A model generated the notes under the pieces. It was not told the DNA's origin and did no database searches. It saw only the letters and a list, made by a program, of their open reading frames with translations. The translations under genes and the position numbers were made by a program. From Alcanivorax sp. 1008 (GTDB lineage: Bacteria; Pseudomonadota; Gammaproteobacteria; Pseudomonadales; Alcanivoracaceae), in assembly GCF_020667895.1 (NCBI RefSeq), contig NZ_JAFMPS010000004.1:62001-126000 (forward strand): 64,000 nucleotides of DNA, given 5' to 3'. Below are positions 28,866-40,224 of this stretch, piece by piece; within the stretch, counting starts at the first letter, position 1; each line of letters opens with the position of its first letter.

Positions 28866-31671
28866 AATGACGCACTTCCCCATCTCCATCGACGTTATCA
28901 ATACAGCGGCCACACAGTTCAGGATGAGCTGCATGCTGACCAACATCCTCACGGTGGTGCCAGCAACGTGCGCACTTTGTATACCCAGAAGCGCTGATGC
29001 TGATTTTCAGACCAGACACCAGAGAAGCGGTGAGATCTGCCGGCGCCGCACTTAAGGGCTTAAGCGCTGCCGTTGATGTAATGGTGACAAAACGCAGCTC
29101 ATCTCCAAGGCGATTAAGCAGAGCAGTGAGTGAGTCATCAGCATAGAGCACTGCATCCGCTGCCAGATTGGCTTTCACCACTTTCTGGTTGCGGGCATCT
29201 TCAATGGCCTTGTTTATGGCTTGCTTGACCAGCAAAACCTGCTGCCAGAAGTCACGGCCCAGCTCCGCATTCATCGGCAACTCCGCCAGATCACCGTACC
29301 ATTGCTCAAGGAACACAGATTCACTGCGCTCACCGGGCAGGTGCTGCCAGATTTCTTCGGCAGTGAAGGACAGGATTGGCGCCACCCAGCGTGCCAGCGC
29401 TTCACTGATGTGCCATAAAGCGGTCTGACAGGAGCGCCGCGCCAGAGAGTCCGCCTGACAGGTGTACTGGCGATCCTTGATGATATCGAGATAGAAACCG
29501 CCCAGATCAATGGAGCAAAAGTGATGCACTTTCTGATAGATCTGATGAAACTGATAGGTCTCGTACAAACCGACGATTTCTTGCTGCAATCTGGCGGCAC
29601 GGTCAACCACCCAACGATCCAGCGCCAACATATCCTCGTTAGCCACCGCATTCTCTGTGGGCACAAAGCCATTCAAATTTGCGAGCAAGAATCGTGCGGT
29701 ATTACGAATACGTCGATAGCTGTCCGCCATCTGCGCCAGAATGTTCTTCGACACACTCATCTCGCCACGATAATCCGTAGCCGCAACCCATAAACGCAGA
29801 ATATCGGCACCCAGATCATTGGTCACTTCCTGTGGCGCAATAACATTGCCGAGCGACTTTGACATTTTGCGGCCCTGCTCATCGACGGTAAAGCCGTGCG
29901 TCAGAACAGTGCGATAAGGCGCTGCGTCGCGCACCCCGAGACTGGTCAGCAGCGATGACTGAAACCAGCCACGATGCTGATCGGAACCTTCAAGATACAG
30001 GTCCGCCGGACAACCCAGTGCCGGGTTCTGGTCTAGCACGGCAAAATGGGTAACACCAGAATCAAACCAGACATCCAGAGTATCGGTGACCTTGCTGTAA
30101 CGCTCCGCATCAGCGCCGAGCAGCTCACTGGCGTCCATTTCAAACCAAGCATTAATCCCGCCCTGCTCAACGCGTTTGGCTACTTCTTCAATAAGCCGAG
30201 GCGTCTGCGGGTGAAGCTCTGCGGTTTGACGATCAACAAACAGGGCGATGGGCACACCCCAGGTGCGCTGACGGGAAATACACCAGTCCGGGCGATCTTT
30301 CATCATGCCTTCAATACGGGCCTTGCCCCACTCCGGCAACCACTGCACTTCATCGATAGTCTCAACAGCGCGCTTGTGCAGGCCAGCGGCATCCATACTG
30401 ATAAACCATTGCGCCGTGGCGCGAAAAATCAGCGGGGTTTTATGGCGCCAGCAATGTGGATAGCTGTGCTGAATTTTTTCGTGGGCAACCAGACGACCTG
30501 CCCCAGCAAGCGCATCAATTACCGGCTCATTAGCCTTGCTGACATGCATGCCACCAACCACACCAAGGTCGGCGATAAATAGGCCGTTGTCCTGTACTGG
30601 ATTGAATACTTCCAGGCCATACTTCTGACCAACTATAAAGTCATCCTGGCCATGTCCTGGCGCCGTATGCACACAACCGGTGCCCGCATCCGTGGTGACA
30701 TGATCACCAAGAATAACTGGCACCTGTCGATCATACAGTGGGTGGTCCAGCAGAAGCCCCTCAAGTTTTTCACCTGTAAACACGGCGGATCTTGAAACAT
30801 TTTCCAGCTTGGCTCGGGCCAGCACATCGTCTGCCAACGCTTCAGCAACCACCAGTTGCTTTTGCACGCCATCACGCTCGCCACTAACAACCACGTAGTC
30901 CAGCTGGCCATTTAATGCCACCGCCATATTGGCGGGAATGGTCCATGGTGTGGTGGTCCAGATCACGATTTCGGCATTGTCCGCTGTGATGCCACTGCGC
31001 ACGGCAAAGTCGGACGCATGGGCAACAGGAAAACCAACATCGATGGCATGGGAGGTCTTGTCCTGATACTCGACCTCCGCTTCCGCCAAAGCCGAGGCGC
31101 AATCGAGACACCAATGCACCGGCTTGAAACCCTTGGTTAAATGACCGTTCTCAACGATCTTGCCGAGCGCGCGAATAATATTGGCTTCGAAATCGAAGTT
31201 CATGGTCAGATAGGGATTATCCCAATCGCCAAATACACCAAGGCGAATAAAGTCCGCTTTCTGCCCTTCTACCTGACTGGCCGCATACTTGCGGCATTCA
31301 TCGCGAAAAGTTTTAGCGTCGACTTTCTGGCCGGCTTTACCGATTTTCTGCTCAACCTTGTGCTCAATCGGCAAACCATGACAATCCCAGCCCGGCACAT
31401 AGGGGGCATCAAACCCGCTCAAACCTCGCGACTTGACGATCATATCCTTGATGATTTTGTTCACGGCATGGCCAATATGAATATTGCCATTGGCATACGG
31501 AGGGCCGTCATGCAGCACAAATCTGGGCCGTCCTGCAGCCTGCTGACGAATCTTCTGGTACAGGTTTTTCGCCTTCCAGTCGTCCAGGCGTTTCGGTTCC
31601 TGCTGGGCCAAGCCGGCCTTCATGGGAAAGCCGGTTTCGGGAAGATTCAGCGTAGCCTTGTAATCGGTCAT
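28858..31671 (-). CDS. ileS: Isoleucyl-tRNA synthetase
   Basis: The 937-residue enzyme has H-I-G-H at 65-68, the CP1 editing domain, K-M-S-K-S near 602-606 and a C-terminal zinc finger C-A-R-C-W-H-H with a later C-G-R-C. The start at 31671 gives the usual [11 protein letters not shown] opening; an upstream extension to 31815 would run into ribF. ribF lies 13 bases upstream and lspA overlaps downstream, the standard gammaproteobacterial order. Confidence 0.97.
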   Translation of the reverse strand: MTDYKATLNLPETGFPMKAGLAQQEPKRLDDWKAKNLYQKIRQQAAGRPRFVLHDGPPYANGNIHIGHAVNKIIKDMIVKSRGLSGFDAPYVPGWDCHGLPIEHKVEQKIGKAGQKVDAKTFRDECRKYAASQVEGQKADFIRLGVFGDWDNPYLTMNFDFEANIIRALGKIVENGHLTKGFKPVHWCLDCASALAEAEVEYQDKTSHAIDVGFPVAHASDFAVRSGITADNAEIVIWTTTPWTIPANMAVALNGQLDYVVVSGERDGVQKQLVVAEALADDVLARAKLENVSRSAVFTGEKLEGLLLDHPLYDRQVPVILGDHVTTDAGTGCVHTAPGHGQDDFIVGQKYGLEVFNPVQDNGLFIADLGVVGGMHVSKANEPVIDALAGAGRLVAHEKIQHSYPHCWRHKTPLIFRATAQWFISMDAAGLHKRAVETIDEVQWLPEWGKARIEGMMKDRPDWCISRQRTWGVPIALFVDRQTAELHPQTPRLIEEVAKRVEQGGINAWFEMDASELLGADAERYSKVTDTLDVWFDSGVTHFAVLDQNPALGCPADLYLEGSDQHRGWFQSSLLTSLGVRDAAPYRTVLTHGFTVDEQGRKMSKSLGNVIAPQEVTNDLGADILRLWVAATDYRGEMSVSKNILAQMADSYRRIRNTARFLLANLNGFVPTENAVANEDMLALDRWVVDRAARLQQEIVGLYETYQFHQIYQKVHHFCSIDLGGFYLDIIKDRQYTCQADSLARRSCQTALWHISEALARWVAPILSFTAEEIWQHLPGERSESVFLEQWYGDLAELPMNAELGRDFWQQVLLVKQAINKAIEDARNQKVVKANLAADAVLYADDSLTALLNRLGDELRFVTITSTAALKPLSAAPADLTASLVSGLKISISASGYTKCARCWHHREDVGQHAAHPELCGRCIDNVDGDGEVRHYA

Positions 31672-31684
31672 GAATAACAGTCCG

Positions 31685-32614
31685 TCATGATTGGCTGAAA
31701 AACGCTTTCGCGTTATCGATATCGGCATGGATCGCCGCACTGAGCGACTCCAGTCCGTCAAATTTTTTCTCTTTACGCAGAAAGTGGAGAAACTCCACTT
31801 CCAGATAGCGACCATACAGATCGCCAGAAAAATCGAGCAGATGTACTTCCAGTCTATTATCTACGCCGTTCACCGTTGGCCGGGTGCCAACATTGGCAAC
31901 TCCCTGTGCACCTTTAAGCCCAGCACCGTTGACTCGCACCGCATACACGCCTGCCACCGGGGACTGGACCCGGCGCATGGCCAAATTGGCAGTTGGCACG
32001 CCAATCTGACGGCCCCGCTTGTCACCATGCCGTACCCGCCCACTAATGGTGTAAGGGTGGCCGAGCAGTTGCGCGGCCTGCTGCAAATCACCCTGCTGCA
32101 GTACCGTACGGACACGGGTACTGGAGACTCGCTCACCGACAACTTCAAAGGTCGGCGTATCACTAACGGTAAAACCGTGCAACGCGCCGGCCTGCTGCAA
32201 ATAGGCAAAATCCCCGCAGCGGTCAGCGCCGAAGCGGAAATCATCGCCCACCACCAGAGACTGGATACCCAGCCCCCGTACCAACAGGTTGTCGACAAAC
32301 TCCGCAGCACTCTGACTGCGGAAACGTTGATTAAATCGGCAGCACAGCACCTGATCGACTCCCGCCTGACGCAATGCACGTACTTTGTCGCGCAGGGTCA
32401 TTAGCCGTGGCGGTGCTTTTTCCGGGGTAAAAAACTCAGCCGGCTGCGGCTCAAACAGAATCACCGTTGACAGCACCTTGCTGCGCCGTGCCTCAGCAAT
32501 CACCTGATCAAGAATCCGCCGATGACCAGTATGCACACCGTCAAAGTTGCCGATAGTGGCAACGCCGCCCCGGTGGGCGGGGCGCAAATTGTGCATTCCC
32601 CGGATCAGTTCCAT
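31685..32614 (-). CDS. ribF: Bifunctional riboflavin kinase/FMN adenylyltransferase
   Basis: RibF makes FMN and FAD. The 309-residue protein has the nucleotidyltransferase motif [10 protein letters not shown] in the N-terminal half and the kinase motif G-V-P-T-A-N-L in the C-terminal half, with R-L-E-V-H-L-L-D-F. It sits between murJ (28 bases) and ileS (13 bases). Its products serve the flavoproteins here, including ThiO and ApbE. Confidence 0.96.
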   Translation of the reverse strand: MELIRGMHNLRPAHRGGVATIGNFDGVHTGHRRILDQVIAEARRSKVLSTVILFEPQPAEFFTPEKAPPRLMTLRDKVRALRQAGVDQVLCCRFNQRFRSQSAAEFVDNLLVRGLGIQSLVVGDDFRFGADRCGDFAYLQQAGALHGFTVSDTPTFEVVGERVSSTRVRTVLQQGDLQQAAQLLGHPYTISGRVRHGDKRGRQIGVPTANLAMRRVQSPVAGVYAVRVNGAGLKGAQGVANVGTRPTVNGVDNRLEVHLLDFSGDLYGRYLEVEFLHFLRKEKKFDGLESLSAAIHADIDNAKAFFSQS

Positions 32615-32642
32615 CAGCGTCTCAATACATTGAAGCGCTGGA

Positions 32643-34217
32643 TTATACGGGCCCGCGCCGGAGGTGACGAGGTCTCAAACCGAGTAATCCAAGACCAAGG
32701 AAATAAGCCAGCGCGCCAGCGGCCACCACAGCGACAATAAAGCTGCCGCGCTGCCAGGCCAGCCCCGTGTGCCACAGGTCGCTGTGCCCGTTTAGCCACC
32801 ACACCACGGCCACCATTGCCGCCGCACCGCCCAGCAGACGAACAAAGAACGCAGTCCAGCCTGGCGATGGTCGATAAACTCCCGCTGAGACAAGACCGCG
32901 ATACAGCAGTGCCGCGTTAAGCCAGGCAGATAGCGCCGTCGCCATTGCCAGACCCACATGGCGTAGATGCCAGACCAGCAGCAGGTTAAACACCATATTG
33001 GCGACCATGGCAATAATGCCGATACGCACCGGAGTTTTAGTGTCCTGACGGGCGAAGTAGCCGGGCGCCAGCACCTTTATCAGCATAAAGGCCACCACCC
33101 CGGCGCTGTAAGCCTGCAACGACAGGGACGCCTGATGAACATCGAAGGCGCCAAACTCGCCGTACTGGAACAACGCCGACAATAACGGCTTGGCCATCAC
33201 CAGCAAGGCCAGGCCGGCAGGCAGGCCGAGCAGCAATACCATGCGGATGGCCCAATCCAGCGTCCGGGAAAACTCCTCCGTAGACGCTGCGGCATGCTTC
33301 TTGGACAGACTGGGCAGAATTACCGTGCCAATGGCGATAGCGAAAATACCCAGGGGCAGCTCCACCAGTCGATCAGAGTAATACAGCCAAGTGACCGAAC
33401 CGGTTTCCAGCAACGACGCCAGCACCGTATCCAGAAGCAAATTTATCTGGCTGACTGAGACACCGAAAATGGCCGGCGCCATCAATGCCAGAATGCGTTT
33501 CACTCCAGGATCCCGCCAAGAAACCTGCGGCTTGGGCATCAGCCCGAGACGAGTCAGAAATGGCAACTGGAACAACAATTGCGCCATACCGGCAATCAAC
33601 ACCCCCCAGGCCAGCGCCACGGCCATGCGTTGATCGCTAAACAACGGAGTCAGAAACAGGGCGCTGCCGATCAGGGAAATATTCAGCAGCACCGGGGTAA
33701 AGGCGGGCACCGCGAAGCGCCCCCAAGTATTCAGGATCGCTCCGGAAAAGGCGGTCAGGGCAATAAAGAATAGATAGGGAAAAGTCAGGCGCAGCATTTC
33801 CACGGCCAACGCCCGTTTGGCCGGGTCATCGCCAAAGCCCGGCGCAAACAGGGTAATCAGCAACGGAGCACCAACCACCCCAACCACCGACACCAACCCC
33901 AGTGTCATGCCCAGAGTTCCGGCCACCCGGTTAATCAGCAGCTGAACGGCAGCCTGAGTGCCATTGGTACGATATTCAGACAGCACCGGCACAAAAGCCT
34001 GATTGAAGGCTCCTTCGGCAAACAACCGGCGCAGAAAATTGGGAATACGAAAAGCGACGAAGAAGGCATCTGTGCCAGCTGAGACGCCCAGATAACGGGC
34101 CAGCACCACATCACGGATCAGGCCGAGGACGCGCGAAAGCATGGTCATGCTGCTGACCACCACAGTAGACGCCATCAGCCCGCCTTTTTTGTTCTGTGCG
34201 CCCTGCTGCTCCGTCAT
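32643..34217 (-). CDS. murJ: Lipid II flippase MurJ
   Basis: The 524-residue MOP-superfamily protein has about 14 membrane helices and the MurJ landmarks S-R-V-L-G-L-I-R-D near the N-terminus, F-R-I-P-N-F-L-R-R-L-F-A-E-G-A-F and P-x-Y-F-A-R-Q-D-T-K-T-P. It moves lipid II across the inner membrane for peptidoglycan synthesis. It heads the minus-strand operon, with rpsT divergent as in many gammaproteobacteria. Confidence 0.95.
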   Translation of the reverse strand: MTEQQGAQNKKGGLMASTVVVSSMTMLSRVLGLIRDVVLARYLGVSAGTDAFFVAFRIPNFLRRLFAEGAFNQAFVPVLSEYRTNGTQAAVQLLINRVAGTLGMTLGLVSVVGVVGAPLLITLFAPGFGDDPAKRALAVEMLRLTFPYLFFIALTAFSGAILNTWGRFAVPAFTPVLLNISLIGSALFLTPLFSDQRMAVALAWGVLIAGMAQLLFQLPFLTRLGLMPKPQVSWRDPGVKRILALMAPAIFGVSVSQINLLLDTVLASLLETGSVTWLYYSDRLVELPLGIFAIAIGTVILPSLSKKHAAASTEEFSRTLDWAIRMVLLLGLPAGLALLVMAKPLLSALFQYGEFGAFDVHQASLSLQAYSAGVVAFMLIKVLAPGYFARQDTKTPVRIGIIAMVANMVFNLLLVWHLRHVGLAMATALSAWLNAALLYRGLVSAGVYRPSPGWTAFFVRLLGGAAAMVAVVWWLNGHSDLWHTGLAWQRGSFIVAVVAAGALAYFLGLGLLGLRPRHLRRGPV

Positions 34218-34292
34218 GCTGACCTGATCTGACCGATAATCGGCGAAGGTTAGCGGATGGACGGATTCACCGCCAGCAGGCCTATTTCTGCC

Positions 34293-34321
34293 TTGACAAG
34301 AGCCAGACCCGACGGCATAGT
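34293..34321 (+). promoter_or_regulatory. rpsT promoter with GC-rich discriminator
   Basis: A perfect -35 TTGACA (34293-34298), 17-base spacer and -10 CATAGT (34316-34321) are followed directly by TGCGGGCC, the GC-rich discriminator expected of stringently controlled ribosomal promoters. The leader to the start codon is about 90 bases and contains GC-rich inverted segments. Confidence 0.7.
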
Positions 34322-34420
34322 TGCGGGCCTTTCGGGCAGGGGCCCGGATTTCCCGAATCCCTCCCGCAACGATAAACCCAGAAGCCGCCCGGCTTTAACC
34401 AGATATATAGGAGCAAGACC

Positions 34421-34696
34421 TTGGCCAACTCACCGCAAGCGCGTAAGCGTGCTCGTCAGGCGGAGAAGCGTCGTCAGCACAATGCAGCAATGCGCTCCAT
34501 GGTGCGGACCTACCTGAAGAAGGTAAACGCGGCCATTGCTTCCGGTGACCAGCAGTCTGCTCAGCAAGCATTCTCTACGGCTGTATCGGTCCTGGACAAG
34601 GCCACCCGCAAAGGTAAATTCCACGTGAACAAAGCTGCTCGTCACAAGAGCCGCCTGAACGCGAAGATCAAGGCAATGGGTCAGGCTGCCGCCTGA
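34421..34696 (+). CDS. rpsT: Small ribosomal subunit protein bS20 (TTG start)
   Basis: The 91-residue basic protein begins (M)-A-N-S-P-Q-A-R-K-R-A-R-Q and has the L-D-K-A-x-x-K-G-x-x-H-x-N-K-A-A-R-x-K-S-R-L motif of bS20. The start codon is TTG, with GGAG seven bases upstream. A UUG start is also used by Escherichia coli rpsT, where it contributes to autoregulation by S20, so this is probably a conserved control feature. Confidence 0.97.
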   Translation: MANSPQARKRARQAEKRRQHNAAMRSMVRTYLKKVNAAIASGDQQSAQQAFSTAVSVLDKATRKGKFHVNKAARHKSRLNAKIKAMGQAAA

Positions 34697-34725
34697 TTGT
34701 TGTTGCCCTGATCGGGAATAAAAAG

Positions 34726-34748
34726 CCGGCCTTATGGCCGGTTTTTTT
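34726..34748 (+). terminator. Intrinsic terminator of rpsT
   Basis: CCGGCC (34726-34731), a TTAT loop and GGCCGG (34736-34741) are followed by seven T. Confidence 0.9.
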
Positions 34749-34777
34749 ATGGCTGCTTTTTGGGTTGTTTGGAGTTG

Positions 34778-34820
34778 GGCAGTGAACGTCCCGCCCCTCG
34801 AGCCGGCGACGTTCACTGCC
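34778..34820. repeat. 13-bp inverted repeat between rpsT and proB
   Basis: Perfect arms GGCAGTGAACGTC (34778-34790) and GACGTTCACTGCC (34808-34820) flank a 17-base GC-rich spacer. There is no T-run on either side. It lies beyond the rpsT terminator and 13 bases after the proB stop, so it could end proB transcripts or protect their 3' end. Confidence 0.6.
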
Positions 34821-34833
34821 AAGCCCGAAAGAA

Positions 34834-35940
34834 TCAGAAAACAACCATGTTATCCCGATGAATCAACTCAGGCTCACTGACGTAACCAAGCACGTCCTGA
34901 ATCTCGCTGCTTTTGCGCCGCCGAATCAGCAACGCCTCTTCCGCATCGTAGTTGACCAACCCACAGGCAATACGCTTGCCACTCTCATCCTCGCAAGAAA
35001 CCATCTCGCCACGAGAAAACTCACCGAAGACATCCACCACGCCGACTGGCAGCAGACTCGAGCCAGACTCCTGCAAGCGCAAGACCGCACCGGCATCCAG
35101 CACCAGACGCCCTCGCATCTGCAGGTGGCCAGCCAACCACTGCTTGCGCGCATTAAACACTGAAGTATCCGGCAGTAGGGTGGTTCCAGGCGCTGCACCC
35201 TCGGCAAGGGCCGTCAGCACATCGGGGCTGCGACCAGAGCAAATATGGGTGCTTGCGCCAGAACGGGCAGCCAACTCAGCGGCACGAACCTTGGTGATCA
35301 TGCCACCACGACCCAAACCACTGACCGAGCCGCCAGCCACTAGCTGAAGATGTGGATCCGAGGCCAGCGCCTCACGAATCATTGGCGCGGAAGGATCAGA
35401 GCGAGGATCACGCTCATACAAACCGTCCTGATCCGTCAGAATTACCAGACGCTCTGCCACGGCCAGATTGGCCACCAACGCCGCCAGCGTATCGTTGTCA
35501 CCAAAACGAATTTCGTCAGTGACCACGCTGTCGTTTTCATTGATCACTGGAATCACCCCAAGGCCAAGCAAGGTCATCAGGGTGGAGCGGGCATTCAGGT
35601 AACGCTTGCGATCAGACAGATCATCATGGGTCAGCAGAATTTGAGCGGTATGCATGCCATGGGTCTGAAAGCAGGTTTCCCAAGCCTGTACCAGGCCCAT
35701 CTGCCCTACCGCTGCGGCAGCCTGTAATTCATGCACAGACTCCGGCCGGCTTTTCCAACCAAGCCGGGATATGCCCTCAGCAACCGCGCCGGAAGACACC
35801 ACCACCACCTCGATGCCACGCTGACGCAGATCGGCCATCCGGTCGACCCACAACTGCATCAACGCCCGATCCAGTCCCTGACCATTGTTGGTCAGCAGGG
35901 CACTGCCAATTTTGATTACCCAGCGTCCGCGACGCTCCAT
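34834..35940 (-). CDS. proB: Glutamate 5-kinase
   Basis: ProB catalyses the first step of proline synthesis and is normally feedback-inhibited by proline. The 368-residue protein has the kinase motifs [15 protein letters not shown]-x-G, I-N-E-N-D-S-V and G-R-G-G-M-I-T-K, and a C-terminal PUA domain. The ATG at 35940, with GGAG just upstream, is preferred to the GTG at 35946. It follows obg by 14 bases. Confidence 0.95.
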   Translation of the reverse strand: MERRGRWVIKIGSALLTNNGQGLDRALMQLWVDRMADLRQRGIEVVVVSSGAVAEGISRLGWKSRPESVHELQAAAAVGQMGLVQAWETCFQTHGMHTAQILLTHDDLSDRKRYLNARSTLMTLLGLGVIPVINENDSVVTDEIRFGDNDTLAALVANLAVAERLVILTDQDGLYERDPRSDPSAPMIREALASDPHLQLVAGGSVSGLGRGGMITKVRAAELAARSGASTHICSGRSPDVLTALAEGAAPGTTLLPDTSVFNARKQWLAGHLQMRGRLVLDAGAVLRLQESGSSLLPVGVVDVFGEFSRGEMVSCEDESGKRIACGLVNYDAEEALLIRRRKSSEIQDVLGYVSEPELIHRDNMVVF

Positions 35941-35954
35941 AACCACTCCGTTTA

Positions 35955-37136
<1,182 letters not shown>

Positions 37137-37168
37137 TCACTTCCGCCCAATGGAACTGTCTGATACGA

Positions 37169-37202
37169 AAAAGCCCCGTCAGGATTACCTGACGGGGCTT
37201 TT
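37169..37202 (-). terminator. Intrinsic terminator of rplU-rpmA
   Basis: A 15-bp perfect stem (37169-37183 with 37188-37202) with core GCCCCGTCAGG and a four-base loop carries A/T runs at its base. On the minus strand it ends in a T-run 20 bases beyond the rpmA stop and before obg. Confidence 0.85.
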
Positions 37203-37221
37203 CACTTTCTTCAACCAGGTG

Positions 37222-37482
37222 TCAGGCAACCGGTTCGATGGTAACGAACTTACGGTTGTTTGGTCCCTTCACTTCAAACTTCACTCGGCCAGTGGCGGTA
37301 GCGAAGATGGTGTGGTCACGGCCGAGGCCGGTATTCACGCCTGTGTGGAACTGGGTGCCGCGCTGACGCACGATGATTTCACCGGCATTCACCAGCTGGC
37401 CACCAAAGCGCTTTACGCCAAGGCGTTTACTTTCTGAATCGCGGCCGTTACGGCTGGAGCCCGCTGCCTTCTTATGTGCCAT
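37222..37482 (-). CDS. rpmA: Large ribosomal subunit protein bL27
   Basis: The 86-residue protein starts [16 protein letters not shown], the bL27 N-terminus that reaches the peptidyl transferase centre, and continues with the G-x-I-I-V-R-Q-R-G-T pattern. It follows rplU by 27 bases. Confidence 0.98.
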   Translation of the reverse strand: MAHKKAAGSSRNGRDSESKRLGVKRFGGQLVNAGEIIVRQRGTQFHTGVNTGLGRDHTIFATATGRVKFEVKGPNNRKFVTIEPVA

Positions 37483-37509
37483 TGTTCATATCCTCCGTCG
37501 GATCGCCGA

Positions 37510-37821
37510 TCAGGCTTTGATGCCAGTAATTTTAACTTCCGTAAACCACTGGCGATGGCCAGCTTGGCGACGGTAGTGCTTACGGCGACGAAACTTCACG
37601 ATGCGAATTTTGTCGTGACGGCCCTGGGAAACCACCTCGGCGGTTACCTTGGCGCCAGCAACACGGGGCTGACCCACGTTGATGTTGTCACCATCAGCCA
37701 CCAGCAGAACCTCGTCAAAATCAACGTTTTCGCCAGTGCCTACTTCAAGCTTTTCAATGCGCAGGACATCGCCCTGCTCGACACGGTATTGCTTACCACC
37801 GGTCTTGATTACTGCGTACAT
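37510..37821 (-). CDS. rplU: Large ribosomal subunit protein bL21
   Basis: The 103-residue protein starts [14 protein letters not shown] and has K[15 protein letters not shown], the RNA-binding signature of bL21. The ATG at 37821 is the conserved start. A minus-strand promoter lies about 85 bases upstream. Confidence 0.98.
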   Translation of the reverse strand: MYAVIKTGGKQYRVEQGDVLRIEKLEVGTGENVDFDEVLLVADGDNINVGQPRVAGAKVTAEVVSQGRHDKIRIVKFRRRKHYRRQAGHRQWFTEVKITGIKA

Positions 37822-37905
37822 AACACTTTCCTTACATAGCCCCCGGCGGCGGACCTTACGGGTCACTTGACGAGCCACGGCGACGGATTGAGTTCAGGGG
37901 CGCGG

Positions 37906-37935
37906 ATTGTAGGCCATCTGCACCCCGAAAGGCAA
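37906..37935 (-). promoter_or_regulatory. Putative rplU promoter
   Basis: Read on the minus strand, TTGCCT (37935-37930) and TACAAT (37911-37906) are separated by 18 bases, pointing at rplU with a leader of about 80 bases. Confidence 0.5.
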
Positions 37936-37953
37936 CGGTAGCGCCCTTTCACC

Positions 37954-37981
37954 TTGACGCGCCTCCCACCCCTGCTAGCAT
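37954..37981 (+). promoter_or_regulatory. Putative ispB promoter
   Basis: TTGACG (37954-37959), 16 bases, then TAGCAT (37976-37981), about 25 bases before the ispB ATG. It is divergent from the rplU promoter. Confidence 0.5.
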
Positions 37982-38006
37982 TGCCGCACTTAATCCGGAT
38001 GCCCCC

Positions 38007-38981
38007 ATGGAATTCAAAGATATCTACGCCGTTGTAGCCGACGATTTCGCCTCGGTTAACCGCTTTATCAGCGATCGCCTGAACACTAATGTGCCGATGA
38101 TCAGGGAAGTCGGCGAGTATATCGTTGGCTCCGGCGGCAAGCGTCTGCGGCCACTGGTGGCCATACTGTCAGCCCGCGCCTGTGGTTACACCGCTGACAA
38201 GCATATCCACGTGGCGGCTATCATCGAGTTTCTGCATACCGCCACCCTGCTACATGACGATGTGGTGGATGAATCCAGCCTGCGCCGCGGCCGACCAACG
38301 GTAAACGCGGTGTGGGGTAATGCTGCCAGCGTATTAGTGGGCGACTTCCTGATCTCACGGGCCTTCCAGCTGGTGGTTGAGGTCGGCGACCTGACCCTGA
38401 TGGACATCCTTGCCGACAGCACCAACATCATTTCCGAAGGCGAAGTGCTGCAACTGATCAACTGCCGCGACCCGGCAACCAGCGAAGAGCGCTATATGCG
38501 CGTGATCCACCATAAAACCGCGAAAATGTTCGAATCCGCCGCGGAAACTGGCGCGGTACTGGCGCTCGGCAAGCAGCAGCCGGAGCTACGCGACAATCTG
38601 GCAGCCTACGGCCGCCATCTGGGCATTGCTTTCCAGCTGGTGGACGATGTCCTTGATTATGTGGGTGATGCGGACGAGCTGGGCAAAAATGTGGGCGATG
38701 ATCTTGCCGAGGGCAAGCCGACCCTGCCATTAATTCATGCCATGCGTCAGGGCACCCCGGCGCAGGCATCAATGATCCGTGACGCCATTCTCAAAGGTGG
38801 CCTCGATAAACTCGACGAAATTCTTGCCGTGGTGCGCGACAGCGGCAGTCTTGAATACACCATGGCCAAAGCCCGCGAGCAAACCGAACTAGCCTTGGCC
38901 GCACTTGTCAGACTTCCCGCCTCTGCCTACCGTGAGTCGCTTGAAGCACTGGCCCGCGAGGCCGTTAACCGTCATTTCTGA
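38007..38981 (+). CDS. ispB: All-trans polyprenyl diphosphate synthase (octaprenyl type)
   Basis: The 324-residue enzyme makes the quinone side chain. It has the first Asp-rich motif D84-D-V-V-D88 in L-L-H-D-D-V-V-D, the second L-V-D-D-V-L-D-Y, and G-G-K-R-L-R-P-L for the diphosphate. Chain length (C40 or C45) cannot be read with confidence. Position opposite rplU-rpmA-obg is conserved in gammaproteobacteria. Confidence 0.95.
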   Translation: MEFKDIYAVVADDFASVNRFISDRLNTNVPMIREVGEYIVGSGGKRLRPLVAILSARACGYTADKHIHVAAIIEFLHTATLLHDDVVDESSLRRGRPTVNAVWGNAASVLVGDFLISRAFQLVVEVGDLTLMDILADSTNIISEGEVLQLINCRDPATSEERYMRVIHHKTAKMFESAAETGAVLALGKQQPELRDNLAAYGRHLGIAFQLVDDVLDYVGDADELGKNVGDDLAEGKPTLPLIHAMRQGTPAQASMIRDAILKGGLDKLDEILAVVRDSGSLEYTMAKAREQTELALAALVRLPASAYRESLEALAREAVNRHF

Positions 38982-39012
38982 TGACCACCCGAATGACCAA
39001 GGAGCCCCACCC

Positions 39013-39600
39013 ATGATTCGCCTGATCAGTGCCGCCCTGCTCGCCAGCACCCTGTCCGCCTGCGCCCTGAGCCCGCAGATGATCGATATCGTGCCGAAGC
39101 CCGAGGTGGTAACCCGCAATGCCGGCAACAATCAGGCCGTCAGCGTGTCCACCTCGGACCAGCGCAGCAGCCCGGAATTCGGTACCCGCGGTGGCGTATA
39201 TGGTGAAACCAGCCTGCTGCGCGCCAGCAATGACATGACCGGGGCGATCACCCTGGCGGTTCGTCAGGGCCTGCAACAGCAGGGCTTCAATGCTTATAAC
39301 CCGGCTGACGGCGCCAGCGCACTGGAAGTTCGCGTTGTTGAGTTCAGCTATATCCCGGAGGAAGGATCGGTGGTCAACCGGGTAGACGTAAAGGCCGAAA
39401 TACATGCCGTAGCACGCAACAATCAGGGTGATGAATTCCGTGGCGTATATCGTGCCGGCAACACCTACGAACAACCACTGACACCATCCGCCAAGCGCAA
39501 CATGATGATGCTCAACGAAGTGCTTGATCGCGCCCTGCGCCAGCTACTGGCGGATGACAAACTGCTGACTTTCCTTAGCGGCAGCGTTACCGCCCCATGA
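39013..39600 (+). CDS. YajG-family lipoprotein
   Basis: AAGGAG (38999-39004) eight bases before the ATG sets the start. The 195-residue product has a signal peptide with lipobox L-S-A-C, so it is lipidated at Cys17, and no Asp at position +2, which favours the outer membrane. The remainder matches the YajG-like pattern (I-x-P-K-P-E-V near the start, S-D-Q-R-S, V-R-Q-G-L-x-x-Q-G-F). Function unknown. It overlaps the next gene in ATGA. Confidence 0.82.
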   Translation: MIRLISAALLASTLSACALSPQMIDIVPKPEVVTRNAGNNQAVSVSTSDQRSSPEFGTRGGVYGETSLLRASNDMTGAITLAVRQGLQQQGFNAYNPADGASALEVRVVEFSYIPEEGSVVNRVDVKAEIHAVARNNQGDEFRGVYRAGNTYEQPLTPSAKRNMMMLNEVLDRALRQLLADDKLLTFLSGSVTAP

Positions 39601-40187
39601 CCCTGACCTGGCAAGGGCTGTTCTGGCTGACCCTTATCTGGTCTGGCTGGCAGCCCTTTGACCAGACCACCTGGGCACTGGAGGTCGCACCGGCGCTGAT
39701 GGCTTGGGCCATTTTAGTTGGCACTGGCAGGCGCTTTGCCTTCACCCCAATGATTTACACCCTGATATTGATTCACTGCATCATTTTGATGATAGGTGGC
39801 AAATATACCTATGCGCTGGTGCCTGCCGGGGACTGGCTATCCGACCTGTTCGGTTGGTCACGCAATAACTACGACAAGCTCGGCCATCTGGCTCAGGGCT
39901 TTGTACCAGCCATGGTAGCCAGAGAGCTATTTATTCGCCTGAAAATAGTTAGCAGTGCTGGCTGGCGCTTCGCCTTGATCGTGCTCAGCGTGCTCGGCAT
40001 CAGCGCTGCCTATGAACTGATTGAATGGTGGGTTGCTTTGCTTAGCGAAGAAGCCGCCGAATCTTTCCTCGGCACACAGGGTTATGTCTGGGACACCCAG
40101 TCGGATATGTTCATGGCCCTGCTCGGCGCCATTGCAGCACTGCTGGCGCTGGGAAAGTGGCATGACCGACAGATTGCCCACCTTTAA
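39597..40187 (+). CDS. DUF2238 integral membrane protein
   Basis: The 196-residue protein has about six hydrophobic helices with G-G-K-Y-T-Y-A, N-N-Y-D-K-L-G-H-L-A-Q-G-F and Y-E-L-I-E-W-W, ending W-D-T-Q-S-D-M-F-M-A-L-x-G, the signature of DUF2238 (YjdF-like). Conserved Asp, His and Glu in membrane segments suggest catalysis or ion handling. Coupled to the lipoprotein gene by the four-base overlap. Confidence 0.85.
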   Translation: MTLTWQGLFWLTLIWSGWQPFDQTTWALEVAPALMAWAILVGTGRRFAFTPMIYTLILIHCIILMIGGKYTYALVPAGDWLSDLFGWSRNNYDKLGHLAQGFVPAMVARELFIRLKIVSSAGWRFALIVLSVLGISAAYELIEWWVALLSEEAAESFLGTQGYVWDTQSDMFMALLGAIAALLALGKWHDRQIAHL

Positions 40188-40224
40188 GCTGGCCATGGAT
40201 TACGGCTCTGAAAGCAACCGCTGA

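Noticed and set aside
34233-34243. Palindrome CCGATAATCGG upstream of murJ, also found at about 18824
   Set aside because: The second copy lies inside thiO coding sequence, so a shared operator is unlikely.
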